Shown here one piece after another: positions 49,901-59,403 of a stretch of DNA of 64,000 nt. Location of the stretch: assembly GCF_905120345.1 (NCBI RefSeq), contig NZ_CAJHOA010000003.1:124001-188000 (forward strand), written 5' to 3'. The translations under genes and the position numbers were made by a program. This stretch comes from Denitrificimonas caeni (GTDB taxonomy: Bacteria > Pseudomonadota > Gammaproteobacteria > Pseudomonadales > Pseudomonadaceae). The notes beneath the pieces were generated by a model that was not told where the DNA came from, made no database searches, and worked only from the letters and a program-made list of their open reading frames with translations. Position 1 is the first letter of the stretch. Each line of letters opens with the position of its first letter.

Positions 49901-50820
49901 ATCAGATTCAGCGTCTGCGTGATAACGCTGAATGTGCCGAGCAGGAATTTGAGGCGTTGCTGGATCAGGAAGACCCAGGTTTATCCACCAAGTTGACCTT
50001 TGATATTAATGCTGATATCAGCGCACCCTATATCAAAAAGGGCTTGCGTCCACGTGTTGCTGTACTGCGTGAGCAGGGTGTTAACGGTCATGTGGAAATG
50101 GCTGCAGCCTTTGATCGCGCCGGTTTCACTGCTGTCGACGTGCACATGAGTGATGTGTTGGCCGGACGCGTTGATCTGGAAACCTTCAAAGGTTTAGTCG
50201 CTTGCGGTGGCTTCTCTTATGGTGACGTATTAGGTGCCGGTGAAGGTTGGGCTAAGTCTATTCTGTTTAACAGCCGTGCTCGTGATGCGTTCTCAGCGTT
50301 CTTTGCTCGTGACGACAGTTTCACTTTAGGTGTATGCAACGGTTGCCAGATGCTCTCCAACCTTAATGAGCTGATTCCAGGTTCAGAGTTCTGGCCGCGT
50401 TTTGTGCGTAACCATTCTGAGCAGTTTGAAGCCCGTGTGGCGATGGTTGAAGTGCAGCAATCAGCGTCGATTTTCTTACAAGGTATGGCAGGTTCGCGCA
50501 TGCCGGTAGTGGTTGCGCACGGTGAAGGGCATGCCGAGTATGCCAGTCAAGATGCTTTGCTGGATTCGGATGTATCGGGTTGTGTGAGTCTGCGCTATGT
50601 TGATAATTACGGCAAAGTGACGGAGCGTTATCCAGCTAACCCAAATAGTTCGCCAAAGGGTATTACCGGTTTAACCAACCGTGATGGCCGTGTGACTATT
50701 ATGATGCCGCACCCTGAGCGTTTATTCCGTACAGTACAAAACTCTTGGCACCCAGATGAGTGGCAAGACGATGGTGCATGGTTACGTATGTTCCGCAATG
50801 CTCGTGTTTGGGTTGACTAA
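46924..50820 (+). CDS. purL: Phosphoribosylformylglycinamidine synthase
   Basis: A 1298-residue large-type FGAM synthase, fourth step of purine synthesis, converting FGAR and glutamine to FGAM. It has an N-terminal PurS-like domain, two AIRS-type ATP domains ([14 protein letters not shown] near 205; [19 protein letters not shown] near 300) and a C-terminal class I amidotransferase with Cys1138 in LGVCNGCQM and late HGEGHAEY and MPHPERLFR. The length is typical of gammaproteobacteria. ATG at 46924 fits the family. Confidence 0.97.
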   Translation: MLILRGAPALSAFRHEKLFEQLRQKVPSVSGLYAEFAHFVEVSAALSSEEGQVLSRLLKYGPSVPSQEPSGRLFLVVPRFGTISPWSSKATDIAKNCGLAKVQRIERGMAYYISGDYSDAETQLIAATLHDRMTQLVLGAMEEASALFSHAQPRPLAVVDVLQGGIESLEKANRELGLALAEDEIEYLVSNFKKLGRNPHDIELMMFAQANSEHCRHKIFNASWDVDGQAQEKSLFAMIKNTFQMNSEGVLSAYSDNASVIEGFTAGRFFPDSVTGEYAAHQEPIHILMKVETHNHPTAIAPFPGASTGSGGEIRDEGATGRGSKPKAGLTGFTVSNLNIPGYIQPWEVPYGKPERIVTALDIMLEGPLGGAAFNNEFGRPAITGYFRTFEQSITTPRGEEVRGYHKPIMLAGGLGNIRAEHVQKDDIAVGSKLIVLGGPAMLIGLGGGAASSMTTGTSSADLDFASVQRENPEMERRCQEVIDRCWQLGADNPISFIHDVGAGGLSNAFPELVNDAGRGGIFNLRNIPNDEPGMSPLEIWCNESQERYVMAVKPENLERFAAICERERCPYAVVGEATEERHLTVADSHFGNNPVDMPLEVLLGKPPRMHRTVTREEELADGFADAQYSLKEATDRILRHPAVGSKSFLITIGDRSVTGLVARDQFVGPWQVPVADCAVTASSFDAYVGEAMAMGERTPLAVLDAPASGRMAVGEAVTNLAAARINKISDIRLSANWMAATGHPGEDARLYDTVQAVGMELCPALGITIPVGKDSMSMKTSWQDEGVDKSVTSPLSLVITGFAPVPDIRQTLTPQLRLDKGDSALVLIDLGRGQNRLGASIFAQVYSQIGQQTPDVDSAEDLKAFFATIQSLNAQQCLLAYHDRSDGGLFTTVLEMAFAGHCGLDINLDALNITVEQVNATLLCEELGAVVQVLSSNLDAVVAAFTQAGLAECVSVIGRPVAGDAVKVSLAGQSVFSGERRLLQRTWTETSYQIQRLRDNAECAEQEFEALLDQEDPGLSTKLTFDINADISAPYIKKGLRPRVAVLREQGVNGHVEMAAAFDRAGFTAVDVHMSDVLAGRVDLETFKGLVACGGFSYGDVLGAGEGWAKSILFNSRARDAFSAFFARDDSFTLGVCNGCQMLSNLNELIPGSEFWPRFVRNHSEQFEARVAMVEVQQSASIFLQGMAGSRMPVVVAHGEGHAEYASQDALLDSDVSGCVSLRYVDNYGKVTERYPANPNSSPKGITGLTNRDGRVTIMMPHPERLFRTVQNSWHPDEWQDDGAWLRMFRNARVWVD

Positions 50821-50837
50821 GTCAGCTTGCTAACAGC

Positions 50838-50868
50838 CACAACGCCGCTGCCAGTCAGCGGCGTTGTG
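50838..50868. terminator. Hairpin after purL
   Basis: Perfect 13-bp stem CACAACGCCGCTG (50838-50850) / CAGCGGCGTTGTG (50856-50868) with a CCAGT loop. No T-tract follows, so terminator function is probable rather than certain. Confidence 0.6.
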
Positions 50869-51050
50869 CTATCTGGATGATGTGTTTGTTGTTTGCTGTT
50901 GTACATGTCGTGCTTCGGGGTAGGTGTTTCTCCGTCGATGAACCCGTCCGAGGTTCAGCTCTGGCGCTACGCCGAATTGCACCAGGAAGGCGCATTGAGG
51001 GAAGAGCGGCATTAACACAGTACGGCATGCGCCAATCATGCTTTTGCTCT

Positions 51051-51551
51051 TTAAGGGCGAATCTCAATTAAAGTGCCGTCTTTTACGCTGCTCCAGACTT
51101 CCTGCATATCAGGATTGGTTAAAGCGATACAGCCTTCGGTCCAATCTAAGGTGCTAAAAAACCATTCTGGATACTCTTCGTCGTTAGGTGTGCCGTGCAG
51201 CATAATCATACTGCCGGGTGGTAAGCCGGTTTCTTCCGAGCGTTTAAGGTCATTGGCGTTTGGATAGGAAATATGCATGGATAAATTAAAATTATTACTG
51301 TGCTTGCGCCAGTTAATCCAATACAAACCTTCAGGAGTGCGTTGGTCGCCCTCGTATTGTTTGGGGCCCGGTTTTTTACCCAGAGATACACGATAGGACT
51401 TTACCACTGTACCGCGATGCATTAAATGCAAAGTGCGCTCAGATTTAACCACCAGAACCTTGTCAATATGAGGTGCAGTCGTGCTGTTGGCTGAGTTGGC
51501 GTGGGTCAGAATAGGTAACGCGAACAACAGGGCAATAAGTAAAGTACGCAT
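51051..51551 (-). CDS. L,D-transpeptidase (YkuD family)
   Basis: A 166-residue exported protein with a signal peptide (about 1-19) and a YkuD domain. The catalytic signature is intact: His119 in LHGTPN and Cys141 in WTEGCIAL. The family makes 3-3 crosslinks in peptidoglycan or attaches proteins to it; some members cleave instead. The size matches compact YafK/ErfK-like relatives without LysM. It converges on purL, with about 230 bp between. Confidence 0.9.
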   Translation of the reverse strand: MRTLLIALLFALPILTHANSANSTTAPHIDKVLVVKSERTLHLMHRGTVVKSYRVSLGKKPGPKQYEGDQRTPEGLYWINWRKHSNNFNLSMHISYPNANDLKRSEETGLPPGSMIMLHGTPNDEEYPEWFFSTLDWTEGCIALTNPDMQEVWSSVKDGTLIEIRP

Positions 51552-51753
51552 AAAAAATATTCCGAAATATACCTAAAGCTACAGCGGGTCTAGGCTGAGT
51601 ACGTGCGGCAGCTATTCTAATGGCTTTATCTGTGACTTGCGATCTGTTCGCGATATATTAAACGCATACTTTTGGTCTAGCAGTGGATAAGTCACTTGGG
51701 TGCAGCGCAGGGTTCTGGCATGATGAATAGTCATCGAGGTGTAGAGCATACCT

Positions 51754-52356
51754 ATGTTAAATAATGTTGCACAACGTATACAGAGTTACTCTCCGCGCCC
51801 TTTGCTGTTGCCGCCGTATGCGCGCGAAGCAGCAGTACTGATGCCGCTGACCCGCTCTGAAAATCCAGAGTTGGTATTAACTTTGCGAGCACAGAATCTG
51901 TCGACGCATGGTGGTGAGGTCGCTTTTCCTGGTGGTCGTCGTGATCCTGAAGATTATGATTTGATTCGTACCGCTTTGCGCGAAGCGCAAGAAGAAGTCG
52001 GTTTAGCGCCAGACTTGGTTGAAGTGGTGGGACCCTTGAGTGAGTTGGTTTCGCGCCATGGTATTAAAGTCACACCCTATGTTGGTTTTGTTCCGGATCG
52101 TCTTGAATATCAAGCGAATGCTGGCGAGATTGCTTCAGTGTTCTCAGTGCCGCTCGAGTTTTTTACTACAGACCCGCGTGACTATACTCACCGTATCGAT
52201 TATTTGGGCCAGACTTGGTATGTGCCGAGCTATCAGTTTGGAGACTATAAGATCTGGGGGTTGACCGCGGTAATGGTGGTCGAGTTGGTGAATCTGGTCT
52301 ACGACACGCAGATTGACTTGTTTGAGCCGCCGCAGTTGCGTAAAAAAGAGCTCTAA
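51754..52356 (+). CDS. Nudix hydrolase, CoA pyrophosphatase type
   Basis: A 200-residue Nudix hydrolase. The box FPGGRRDPEDYDLIRTALREAQEEVGL (66-92 by position) has the longer spacing and upstream LSTHGGEVAFPGG motif seen in CoA-diphosphatases of the NUDT7/YeaB group. That suggests cleavage of CoA or acyl-CoA to phosphopantetheine and 3',5'-ADP. It heads a run with the gamma-carbonic anhydrase-like, DUF1289 and purT genes, with gaps of 25 nt or less. Confidence 0.88.
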   Translation: MLNNVAQRIQSYSPRPLLLPPYAREAAVLMPLTRSENPELVLTLRAQNLSTHGGEVAFPGGRRDPEDYDLIRTALREAQEEVGLAPDLVEVVGPLSELVSRHGIKVTPYVGFVPDRLEYQANAGEIASVFSVPLEFFTTDPRDYTHRIDYLGQTWYVPSYQFGDYKIWGLTAVMVVELVNLVYDTQIDLFEPPQLRKKEL

Positions 52357-52381
52357 ATAACAACTATAAAAGGAATGACTG

Positions 52382-52915
52382 ATGAAATACCGTTTAGCTG
52401 ATAGTCGAGTTGATGCTCATCCAGAGAGTTGGATTGCGCCTACTGCCGCAGTGATTGGTAAAGTGCGTTTGGATGCTGGAGCCAGCGTTTGGTTTAGTGC
52501 CGTATTACGTGGCGATAATGAATTAATCCATATTGGTGAGAACAGCAATGTTCAAGATGGCACAGTAATGCACACCGATATGGGTTGGCCATTGACCTTA
52601 GGTAAGGGTGTTACTGTCGGCCATAATGCGATGTTGCACGGCTGCACGGTGGGTGACCATAGCTTAATTGGAATTGGTGCAGTGATTCTTAATGGTGCCA
52701 AAATTGGTAAGCATTGCATTATTGGTGCCAACAGCTTGATCCCTGAAGGCAAAGAAATTCCTGATGGCAGTTTGGTGATGGGCTCACCCGGTAAGGTCGT
52801 GCGCGAGCTGACTGAGCAGCAAAGAAGTATGCTAGAAGCCAATGCGTTGCATTATGTGCATAATGCTCAGCGTTATGCCAAAGAGTTACAGGTCGATAAT
52901 GACGATACCCCCTAA
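52382..52915 (+). CDS. Gamma-carbonic anhydrase-like protein (YrdA/PaaY family)
   Basis: A 177-residue left-handed beta-helix protein with repeated hexapeptides. Metal-site histidines appear in [17 protein letters not shown] and nearby. The family includes zinc-bound gamma-carbonic anhydrases, but most bacterial YrdA/PaaY relatives have other or unproven activity, so carbonic anhydrase function is only possible. It follows the Nudix gene by 25 nt, and its end overlaps the DUF1289 gene by 17 nt. Confidence 0.88.
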   Translation: MKYRLADSRVDAHPESWIAPTAAVIGKVRLDAGASVWFSAVLRGDNELIHIGENSNVQDGTVMHTDMGWPLTLGKGVTVGHNAMLHGCTVGDHSLIGIGAVILNGAKIGKHCIIGANSLIPEGKEIPDGSLVMGSPGKVVRELTEQQRSMLEANALHYVHNAQRYAKELQVDNDDTP

Positions 52916-53102
52916 GCCGCGTGAGAAACCGATCAAGTCGCCCTGCATTAGCCTATGCGCATTAGATATCAATGATATTTGCATGGGCTGTCAGCGCAGC
53001 GGCGAGGAGATCAGTCGCTGGGGCACTATGAGCAATCAGCAACGCCGCGAAGTGCTTGAGCAAATTGAGCGGCGCGCTCGCCAGCAAGGTTTACTGAATT
53101 AA
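52899..53102 (+). CDS. DUF1289 small cysteine-rich protein
   Basis: A 67-residue protein matching DUF1289: [20 protein letters not shown] with four cysteines (CxxxC...CxxC), then the conserved EISRW. The cysteines suggest a zinc or iron-sulfur site; the function is unknown. I start at ATG 52899, which overlaps the upstream gene by 17 nt, because the family motif begins about 15 residues later and longer frames add alien sequence. purT follows 16 nt later. Confidence 0.85.
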   Translation: MTIPPKPREKPIKSPCISLCALDINDICMGCQRSGEEISRWGTMSNQQRREVLEQIERRARQQGLLN

Positions 53103-53118
53103 TCAATGAGGATATGCA

Positions 53119-54300
53119 ATGCCCCGTATAGGAACGCCGCTCTCTGCTAGTGCAGTGCGTGTTTTACTTTGTGGCTCAGGTGAGTTGGGTAAAGAAGTTG
53201 CCATTGAGTTGCAACGCTTTGGTGTTGAAGTGATCGCGGTTGATCGCTACGCTAATGCTCCCGCGATGCAAGTGGCGCATCGCAGTCACGTGATTAATAT
53301 GCTTGATGATGCCGCCTTACGTGCGGTGATTGAGTTGGAGCAGCCGCACTATATCGTCCCTGAGATTGAAGCGATTGCGACTGCCACTCTAGTGGCTTTA
53401 GAGGCTGAAGGCTTTACGGTGATCCCAACTGCACGTGCTGCACAGTTGACCATGGATCGTGAAGGTATTCGTCGTCTTGCGGCGGAAGAGCTGGCGCTGC
53501 CGACTTCACCCTATTGCTTTGCTGATAATTACGCTGAATATTGTGCAGGTGTCGAGCAGGTCGGCTATCCGTGTGTGGTTAAGCCGTTGATGAGTTCGTC
53601 TGGCAAAGGACAGAGCGTGTTGCGCAGTGCGGCCGATTTAGAGTCTTCTTGGCGGATTGCCCAAGAGGGTGGGCGCACCGGTGCAGGGCGGGTGATTGTT
53701 GAAGGCTTTATTGATTTTGATTATGAGATCACCTTGCTGACGGTGCGTCATATTGATGGCAGCAGTTTTTGCCAGCCGATTGGTCATTTGCAAGAGCGTG
53801 GTGATTACGTTGAGTCGTGGCAGCCGCAGGTCATGAGTGCTACTGCGTTAGCTGAGGCGCAACGTATCGCACAAAGCATTACGGATGCCTTAGGCGGACG
53901 TGGTGTGTTTGGTGTTGAGCTGTTTGTAAAAGGTGATCAGGTCTGGTTCAGTGAAGTATCGCCACGTCCGCACGACACGGGTTTAGTGACCTTGATGTCG
54001 CAAGATTTATCTGAGTTTGCTCTACATGCGCGGGCTATTTTAGGTTTGCCGATTCCGGCGATTCGACAAATGGGCGCGACTGCGTCAGCGGTGATTTTGG
54101 TTAAAGGGCATTCCACGCAAACAGGCTTTGCTGGTTTGGCGCACGCCTTACAAGAGCCGGATACTGCACTACGCTTATTTGGTAAGCCCGCCGTGGAAGG
54201 TGAGCGCCGTATGGGTGTTGCTTTAGCGCAGGCCTCAACTGTTGACGCTGCGCGTGAAAAAGCGTTGCGGGTGGTGCGTAACATCAACGTTGAGTTGTAA
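53119..54300 (+). CDS. purT: Formate-dependent phosphoribosylglycinamide formyltransferase
   Basis: A 393-residue ATP-grasp enzyme making formyl-GAR from GAR, formate and ATP, a folate-independent alternative to PurN. Motifs: [36 protein letters not shown], the [14 protein letters not shown] core, and the [25 protein letters not shown] signature (residues near 265-290). It lies last in the Nudix-led run and converges on the CorC-family gene, with 23 nt between stop codons. Confidence 0.95.
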   Translation: MPRIGTPLSASAVRVLLCGSGELGKEVAIELQRFGVEVIAVDRYANAPAMQVAHRSHVINMLDDAALRAVIELEQPHYIVPEIEAIATATLVALEAEGFTVIPTARAAQLTMDREGIRRLAAEELALPTSPYCFADNYAEYCAGVEQVGYPCVVKPLMSSSGKGQSVLRSAADLESSWRIAQEGGRTGAGRVIVEGFIDFDYEITLLTVRHIDGSSFCQPIGHLQERGDYVESWQPQVMSATALAEAQRIAQSITDALGGRGVFGVELFVKGDQVWFSEVSPRPHDTGLVTLMSQDLSEFALHARAILGLPIPAIRQMGATASAVILVKGHSTQTGFAGLAHALQEPDTALRLFGKPAVEGERRMGVALAQASTVDAAREKALRVVRNINVEL

Positions 54301-54323
54301 TAGCGAGAGTAGAAGTCACTGGG

Positions 54324-55580
54324 TTACTCGCTGCTCCATAAGCGTGCGCGACTGACCCGGTTATCTTTGATCTCTAGAGTTTCTAAATAGTAGGGGCCGG
54401 CCTGGATGCAGACGGCGCCTTCCGGAATAAACTCGAGAATCTCGGTGATTAAACCGTTTAGAGTTTTTGGTCCATCGCTGGGTAATTCCCACTCCAGCGC
54501 TTTATTGATATCACGAATATAGGCTGCACCATCAATGGTGTAGCTGCCGTCACTGAGTTGACGGATTTCTGGAGTTGCGCGTCTGTCATGATCGCTAAAC
54601 TCGCCAACAATCTCTTCAAGAATATCTTCCAAGGTCACAATGCCTTCTACGTCGCCGTACTCATCCACCACAATGCCGATACGACGTTTATGTTTTTGGA
54701 AGTTGAGTAGCTGGGTAGAAAGCGGTGTGCTTTCCGGTACAAAATACGGATCGCTGCAGGCTTCTTGTAGGTCATCATGAGTGAGCTTGTTAAGGGTCAG
54801 TAAACGAGCAATTTGGCGCATATGAATCACGCCAATAATCTGGTTGATATTCTCACGATACAGCGGCAAGCGTGTATGCGTAGTGGTACGCAGTTGCCAA
54901 ATGATTTGATCTAAGTTGCTATTGAGGTCAATGCCGAATACTTCATTACGCGGAATCATAATGTCATTGACTGTGACATTTTCCAGGTCAAGGATGCCGA
55001 GCAGCATATCTTGGCGATTGCCGGGTAACTCTTGACCTGCTTCGCGCACTACGCTGCGTAACTCTTCTGTCGATAGACTTTCAGATGAATGGTGGCGCGT
55101 ATCAATGCCAAATAAGCGCAGTAAGCCATTACTGATGGCGCCTGTCAGCCAGACAATGGGGTATAGCGGTGTCATCAATAGCAGAATTACTCGGCTAGCG
55201 GGGAAGGCAATCAGCTCCGGGCGCAAAGCAGCGAGTGTTTTCGGGGTGATTTCACCGAAAATTAGAATCACAATGGTCAGGGCTGTGGTGGCTATGACTA
55301 CGCCAGCATCCCCCCACAGTTCTACTGCGATAACTGTGGCGATGGATGCGGCGAGAATATTTACCACATTATTGCCGACTAAAATCGTACCCAGTAAGCG
55401 ATCTGGCGTGCTGAGGAGTTGTTGTGCGCGTTGTGCGCTACGGTTTCCTTCGCGGCTCAGGTGGCGCAGTCTGTAGCGATTTAAGGTTAATAGGCCCGTT
55501 TCCGAGCTGGAGAAAAACGCAGAACAAATAATCAGAAAGAACAGCAGGCCTAATAGATAGCTGATGTGCATATCGTCCAC
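54324..55580 (-). CDS. HlyC/CorC family transporter (CNNM + CBS + CorC_HlyC)
   Basis: A protein of about 418 residues: CNNM/DUF21 membrane domain with three to four helices (about 1-180), a CBS pair (about 200-320; MIPRNEVFGID, VDEYGDVEGIVTLEDILEEIVGEF), and a C-terminal CorC_HlyC domain. Relatives export magnesium or cobalt or affect divalent cation balance; haemolysin naming is historical. I favour the GTG at 55580, since GAGG lies 10 nt upstream, over the TTG at 55586 and the ATG at 55571. That site overlaps the ypjD stop codon, so translation is probably coupled. Confidence 0.9.
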   Translation of the reverse strand: MDDMHISYLLGLLFFLIICSAFFSSSETGLLTLNRYRLRHLSREGNRSAQRAQQLLSTPDRLLGTILVGNNVVNILAASIATVIAVELWGDAGVVIATTALTIVILIFGEITPKTLAALRPELIAFPASRVILLLMTPLYPIVWLTGAISNGLLRLFGIDTRHHSSESLSTEELRSVVREAGQELPGNRQDMLLGILDLENVTVNDIMIPRNEVFGIDLNSNLDQIIWQLRTTTHTRLPLYRENINQIIGVIHMRQIARLLTLNKLTHDDLQEACSDPYFVPESTPLSTQLLNFQKHKRRIGIVVDEYGDVEGIVTLEDILEEIVGEFSDHDRRATPEIRQLSDGSYTIDGAAYIRDINKALEWELPSDGPKTLNGLITEILEFIPEGAVCIQAGPYYLETLEIKDNRVSRARLWSSE

Positions 55581-55592
55581 AAGCAAAGAGCC

Positions 55593-56393
55593 TCAAATAA
55601 CTAAAATAAATTCACGGACTAATTTGCTGCCAAAGTAGGCCAGCATCAATAGGAAAAAGCCGGCTATTGTCCAGCGAATGGCTTTATGTCCGCGCCAGCC
55701 AAGCTGATAGCGACCCCATAAGAGGATGCCAAAAACCAGCCAAGCGATGCACGATAGCAAGGTTTTGTGGACCAAATGTTGAGCGAATAAGCTATCAAGG
55801 AACATCCAGCCCGTCACCAGTGACAAGGACAGTAGTAACCAGCCAGCCCATAAGAAGCCAAACAAGAGGCTTTCCATGCTTTGCAGTGGCGGGAAGTGCT
55901 TAATTAAGGTGGAGACAGGGCGCTTGCGCAACTGTTGGTCTTGAATGAGGAGGATCATTGACTGAAATACAGCAATGGTGATCATGCCGTAGGCTAGGAT
56001 GGAAAATAGAATATGGGCCAAGATGCCCGGCGCTTCATTGATCGGCTGCAGATGACCTTGCGGTAAAAACTGTGAGCAGATAACAGTGGTTGCGCCTAAA
56101 CTGAGTAGCGGTAATAACAGTATGTGTACTGGCATGCGGGTTAAGCACAGTAGGACTAAGCCAATAATGGAAAAGGCGATTAAGCTGGATGCATTAAATA
56201 GGCTTAAAACTAGGCCTTGCTCTGACAGTAGCAGGGTAAATAGATGTATACCGTGCGCAGCAAAGCCAATTAAGGTCAGGCTGGTCACCAGTACCTTATT
56301 AAAGGGCGCGCGCCGCCATAAGCAGTTCACCAAGTATAAACAGGTCGCGCCATAAAAAAATGCAGCCAATAGACTAGAAAACAGAGTGGACAT
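55593..56393 (-). CDS. ypjD: Inner-membrane protein YpjD (CcsA-like)
   Basis: A 266-residue polytopic protein of the cytochrome c assembly (CcsA/CcmC) superfamily, YpjD type, with about eight helices. The family tryptophan-rich segment is represented by the SLLFGFLWAGWLLLSLSLVTGWMF region. A role in CorC-related metal homeostasis has been suggested because ypjD and corC genes often sit together, as here (12-nt gap). In pseudomonads ypjD is usually next to ffh; here it is divergent from yceD. Confidence 0.85.
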   Translation of the reverse strand: MSTLFSSLLAAFFYGATCLYLVNCLWRRAPFNKVLVTSLTLIGFAAHGIHLFTLLLSEQGLVLSLFNASSLIAFSIIGLVLLCLTRMPVHILLLPLLSLGATTVICSQFLPQGHLQPINEAPGILAHILFSILAYGMITIAVFQSMILLIQDQQLRKRPVSTLIKHFPPLQSMESLLFGFLWAGWLLLSLSLVTGWMFLDSLFAQHLVHKTLLSCIAWLVFGILLWGRYQLGWRGHKAIRWTIAGFFLLMLAYFGSKLVREFILVI

Positions 56394-56580
56394 AAGACCT
56401 TATAAAATAATTTCTATAGATTGAGTTTGGCATATAATACATCAGCGTAGAAACAATATTTACTTTGCTGCGCTGTGCGGTTCAATGTTCCCAACCTTTT
56501 ATGAGCTAGGCAATGATTGATTGAGCTAAAGGACAATATCCTTTGACAGTTGCCAAGTCTATCCATAGAATATCGCGCCT

Positions 56581-57108
56581 ATGATAAATGCACCGATTCC
56601 TCCTCACGTTGATCCGCGAAAACTTGCAGATCGTGGTATCACCTTAACCGGTGACGTTCCTCTATCTGATTTTTCTAGGGTCTGCGAATTGCTGACAGAC
56701 ACTTCCGGACTTGTTCGGGTAGCGTTTGAGTTTAGCCGCGACGAGCAGAAAGTAGCAGTAATGCAACTTAAGCTTGAATCGGAGGTTAGGATGATTTGCC
56801 AGCGTTGCTTGGATGAAGCGGTCATACCTGTCAGTGGTGAGTATCTATATGCCATTGTTGTACCTGGCACAGAAGAAGCACACTTCCCGCAAGGGTATGA
56901 CGTACTTGAAGTAGGTGAAGAGCCTTTGGATGTATTGGCATTGATTGAGGATGAGTTATTACTCGCTTTGCCCATTGTCCCGATGCACCCGCCTGAAGAA
57001 TGCCAGCAACCGGCTGGACTCATCGAGTCCGAGACGAGCAAGAATGCGGTTAAAAGGTCCAACCCATTCAGTGTATTGGCGCAATTAAAGCGTGACCCAA
57101 ACGTTTAG
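56581..57108 (+). CDS. yceD: YceD/DUF177 23S rRNA accumulation protein
   Basis: A 175-residue DUF177 protein, the conserved partner upstream of rpmF. E. coli YceD is reported to influence 23S rRNA accumulation. Conserved cysteines appear in MICQRCLDE and in the MHPPEECQQ segment, possibly a metal site. The ATG begins at 56581. rpmF starts 12 nt after the stop, with AGGAG overlapping the gap. It opens the fatty-acid cluster transcript. Confidence 0.92.
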   Translation: MINAPIPPHVDPRKLADRGITLTGDVPLSDFSRVCELLTDTSGLVRVAFEFSRDEQKVAVMQLKLESEVRMICQRCLDEAVIPVSGEYLYAIVVPGTEEAHFPQGYDVLEVGEEPLDVLALIEDELLLALPIVPMHPPEECQQPAGLIESETSKNAVKRSNPFSVLAQLKRDPNV

Positions 57109-57120
57109 GAGTTAATAATT

Positions 57121-57303
57121 ATGGCTGTTCAGAAAAGCAAGAAATCCCGTTCCGCACGTGACATGCGCCGTTCACACGACGCACTAACCGCAAGCACTTT
57201 GACTGTAGAGCAAAGCACTGGCGAAATGCGTTTACGTCACCACGTATCACCAGAAGGTGTTTATCGTGGTCGTCAGGTGATCGCGAAGGATTCTGCTGAG
57301 TAA
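57121..57303 (+). CDS. rpmF: 50S ribosomal protein L32
   Basis: A 60-residue L32. The start [20 protein letters not shown] is diagnostic. It has the zinc-cysteine-free form common in pseudomonads. AGGAG lies a few bases upstream. plsX begins 3 nt after the stop. Confidence 0.97.
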   Translation: MAVQKSKKSRSARDMRRSHDALTASTLTVEQSTGEMRLRHHVSPEGVYRGRQVIAKDSAE

Positions 57304-57306
57304 ACC

Positions 57307-58320
57307 TTGATAGGTTCAGCGATAGCGGTTGATGCAATGGGCGGGGACTATGGTCCCCGTCTTGTTGTTTCTGCGTGTATAAAAAGTTTAATAGAGCATC
57401 CTAGCCTGCGTTTAGTGTTGGTGGGAGACTCGACCCTCATTGAGTCTGTTCTGGCTCAGTGTTCTCCAGTGGATCGTTCGCGGCTGACAGTACAGCACGC
57501 CAGTGAAAGTATTTCCATGACTGATCTGCCTGCGCATGCCTTGCGCCATAAGCCCGACTCATCCATGCGTATTGCTTTGCAATTATTGCGCGATAAACAG
57601 GTGCAAGCGTGTGTCAGTGCTGGTAATACCGGCGCTTTAATGGCGTTGGCTAAGCATATACTGAAACCTTTAGCGAATATTGATCGACCCGCCATTATGA
57701 CAGCTTTGCCGACCTTGATCGGCGAAACACATTTGCTGGATTTAGGTGCTAATGTCGATGTCAGTGCGCAGCAATTAGTACAATTCGCTTTAATGGGCTC
57801 AGCTGCGGTGCAGATTCAAGGTATTGATCACCCGCGTGTTGCGTTGCTTAATGTCGGTAGTGAAGCCAATAAAGGCAATCAACAGGTTAAGCTGGCTGCT
57901 GCAGAGTTACAGGCGATGCCGCATATCAACTATATTGGCTACGTGGAAGGTGATGGTGTTTTTCGCGGTGATGCTGATGTGGTGGTCTGCGATGGTTTTG
58001 TTGGCAATGTCTTGCTTAAATCCAGTGAAGGTTTAGCTACGATGATTGCCGCGCGGATTAAACAGCGCTTAGGCCGAGGTCCTCGTGCATGGTTATTGGC
58101 GTGGTTGGCGGCACCCTTGTTAAAGGTCTTGCGTTCAGAGCTGGCGCCAGAGCGTTATAATGGCGCCTGCTTGCTAGGTGTGGACGGTGTCGTGGTGAAA
58201 AGCCATGGCAATGCCTCGCAAGAAGCATTTCAGGCTGCTATTAGCGTTGCCTATGTTGCTGCGCAAGGACGTTTAGCACAACGCTTGCAGGTGCACTTGC
58301 AAGGATTAAACGGCGTTTAA
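57307..58320 (+). CDS. plsX: Acyl-ACP:phosphate acyltransferase
   Basis: A 337-residue peripheral membrane enzyme converting acyl-ACP to acyl-phosphate for PlsY in phospholipid synthesis. The AVDAMGGDYGPRLVV start, SAGNTGALM and ALLNVGSEANKGN motifs, and late CLLGVDGVVVKSHGN are typical. Translation appears to start at TTG (57307), only 3 nt past rpmF, with the nearest AAGGA about 16 nt upstream; no other plausible initiator precedes the conserved AVDAMGG. Translation may depend on coupling to rpmF. Confidence 0.93.
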   Translation: MIGSAIAVDAMGGDYGPRLVVSACIKSLIEHPSLRLVLVGDSTLIESVLAQCSPVDRSRLTVQHASESISMTDLPAHALRHKPDSSMRIALQLLRDKQVQACVSAGNTGALMALAKHILKPLANIDRPAIMTALPTLIGETHLLDLGANVDVSAQQLVQFALMGSAAVQIQGIDHPRVALLNVGSEANKGNQQVKLAAAELQAMPHINYIGYVEGDGVFRGDADVVVCDGFVGNVLLKSSEGLATMIAARIKQRLGRGPRAWLLAWLAAPLLKVLRSELAPERYNGACLLGVDGVVVKSHGNASQEAFQAAISVAYVAAQGRLAQRLQVHLQGLNGV

Positions 58321-58451
58321 GTACAGAGTAAATCAGCTAGAATGTAGCTAAAGTGTGACGGATGGATAAGGCTTATCATCCAATAGTCGGTTTGTTATTC
58401 GCTTCCTATGCGTGGCAAACTTCCTTTGTTGAATGACAGGTAATGATAGTT

Positions 58452-59390
58452 ATGAAGGCTTCTCTTGCGTTTGTATTCCCTGGCCAAGGCTCTCAAGTCG
58501 TTGGCATGTTGGCAGACATTGGTGCTGCAGAGTCAATTGTGCTTGATACCTTTGCTGAAGCATCCACTGCTTTAGGTTATGACCTCTGGGCGTTAAGTCA
58601 GCAAGGCCCAGCCGATGTATTGAATCAAACTGATAAAACTCAGCCCGCTATTTTAACCGCGTCGATTGCGTTGTGGCGTTTGTGGCTAGCAAAATCAGCG
58701 GCGCAGCCTGCGTATGTTGCAGGGCACAGTTTAGGTGAGTACTCCGCTCTCGTCGCCGCTGGTAGCTTGTCTTTAGCCGATGCAGTGCGCTTAGTTGAGC
58801 GCCGCGGTCAATTAATGCAAGAAGCAGTGCCTGCTGGTACAGGTGGTATGGCGGCTGTTTTAGGTTTGGATGATGCTGATGTGCAGGCTGCCTGTGCAGA
58901 GGCGGCGCAAGGCGAAGTGGTTAGCGCGGTTAATTTTAATGCGCCCGGTCAGGTTGTTATTGCTGGTGCGGCGGCTGCAGTTGAGCGTGCGATTGAGGCG
59001 TGTAAAGCACGTGGAGCTAAGCGAGCGATTGCCTTACCGGTGAGCGTTCCTTCACATTGTGCTTTGATGCAGCCTGCTGCGCAGCAGTTTGCAGCCTCTT
59101 TAGCCGCAATTAAATGGCAGCAGCCAAAAATTGCTCTAGTACAAAATGTCAGTGCTGAAGTCGTGACTGATTTGGCCGTTTTAGAACAAAATCTCTTGGC
59201 TCAATTGTACAGTCCTGTGCGCTGGGTCGAGTCGATGGTGTGTTTAGCTGCGCAGGGTGTTACTGATGTCGTTGAGTGTGGTCCAGGTAAAGTCTTATCT
59301 GGCCTCAATAAGCGCTGTATTAAAGGCGTAAACACCTATAATTTAGAGACCCCTGAAGCATTTGCAGCAGCCTTAGCTGCGCAGCTTTAA
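58452..59390 (+). CDS. fabD: Malonyl-CoA:ACP transacylase
   Basis: A 312-residue enzyme loading malonate onto ACP. Nucleophile Ser93 lies in GHSLGEYSAL, with GQGSQ near the start, the QLMQEAVPAGTGGMAAVLG segment and the catalytic-His region VPSHCALM. Two starts compete: ATG 58452 (AGG 11 nt upstream) and ATG 58443 (AGG only 2 nt away); I choose the first. plsX and fabD are 131 nt apart with no fabH between, unlike E. coli and as in pseudomonads. Confidence 0.94.
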   Translation: MKASLAFVFPGQGSQVVGMLADIGAAESIVLDTFAEASTALGYDLWALSQQGPADVLNQTDKTQPAILTASIALWRLWLAKSAAQPAYVAGHSLGEYSALVAAGSLSLADAVRLVERRGQLMQEAVPAGTGGMAAVLGLDDADVQAACAEAAQGEVVSAVNFNAPGQVVIAGAAAAVERAIEACKARGAKRAIALPVSVPSHCALMQPAAQQFAASLAAIKWQQPKIALVQNVSAEVVTDLAVLEQNLLAQLYSPVRWVESMVCLAAQGVTDVVECGPGKVLSGLNKRCIKGVNTYNLETPEAFAAALAAQL

Positions 59391-59403
59391 TATGGAGATG
59401 ATA

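Noticed and set aside
46924-50820. Several long open frames on the opposite strand of purL
   Set aside because: They are shadows of an unambiguous conserved gene and lack starts with ribosome sites.
54324-55580. Annotation as haemolysin
   Set aside because: The CNNM-CBS-CorC architecture fits a divalent cation transporter family; the haemolysin label is a historical misnomer.
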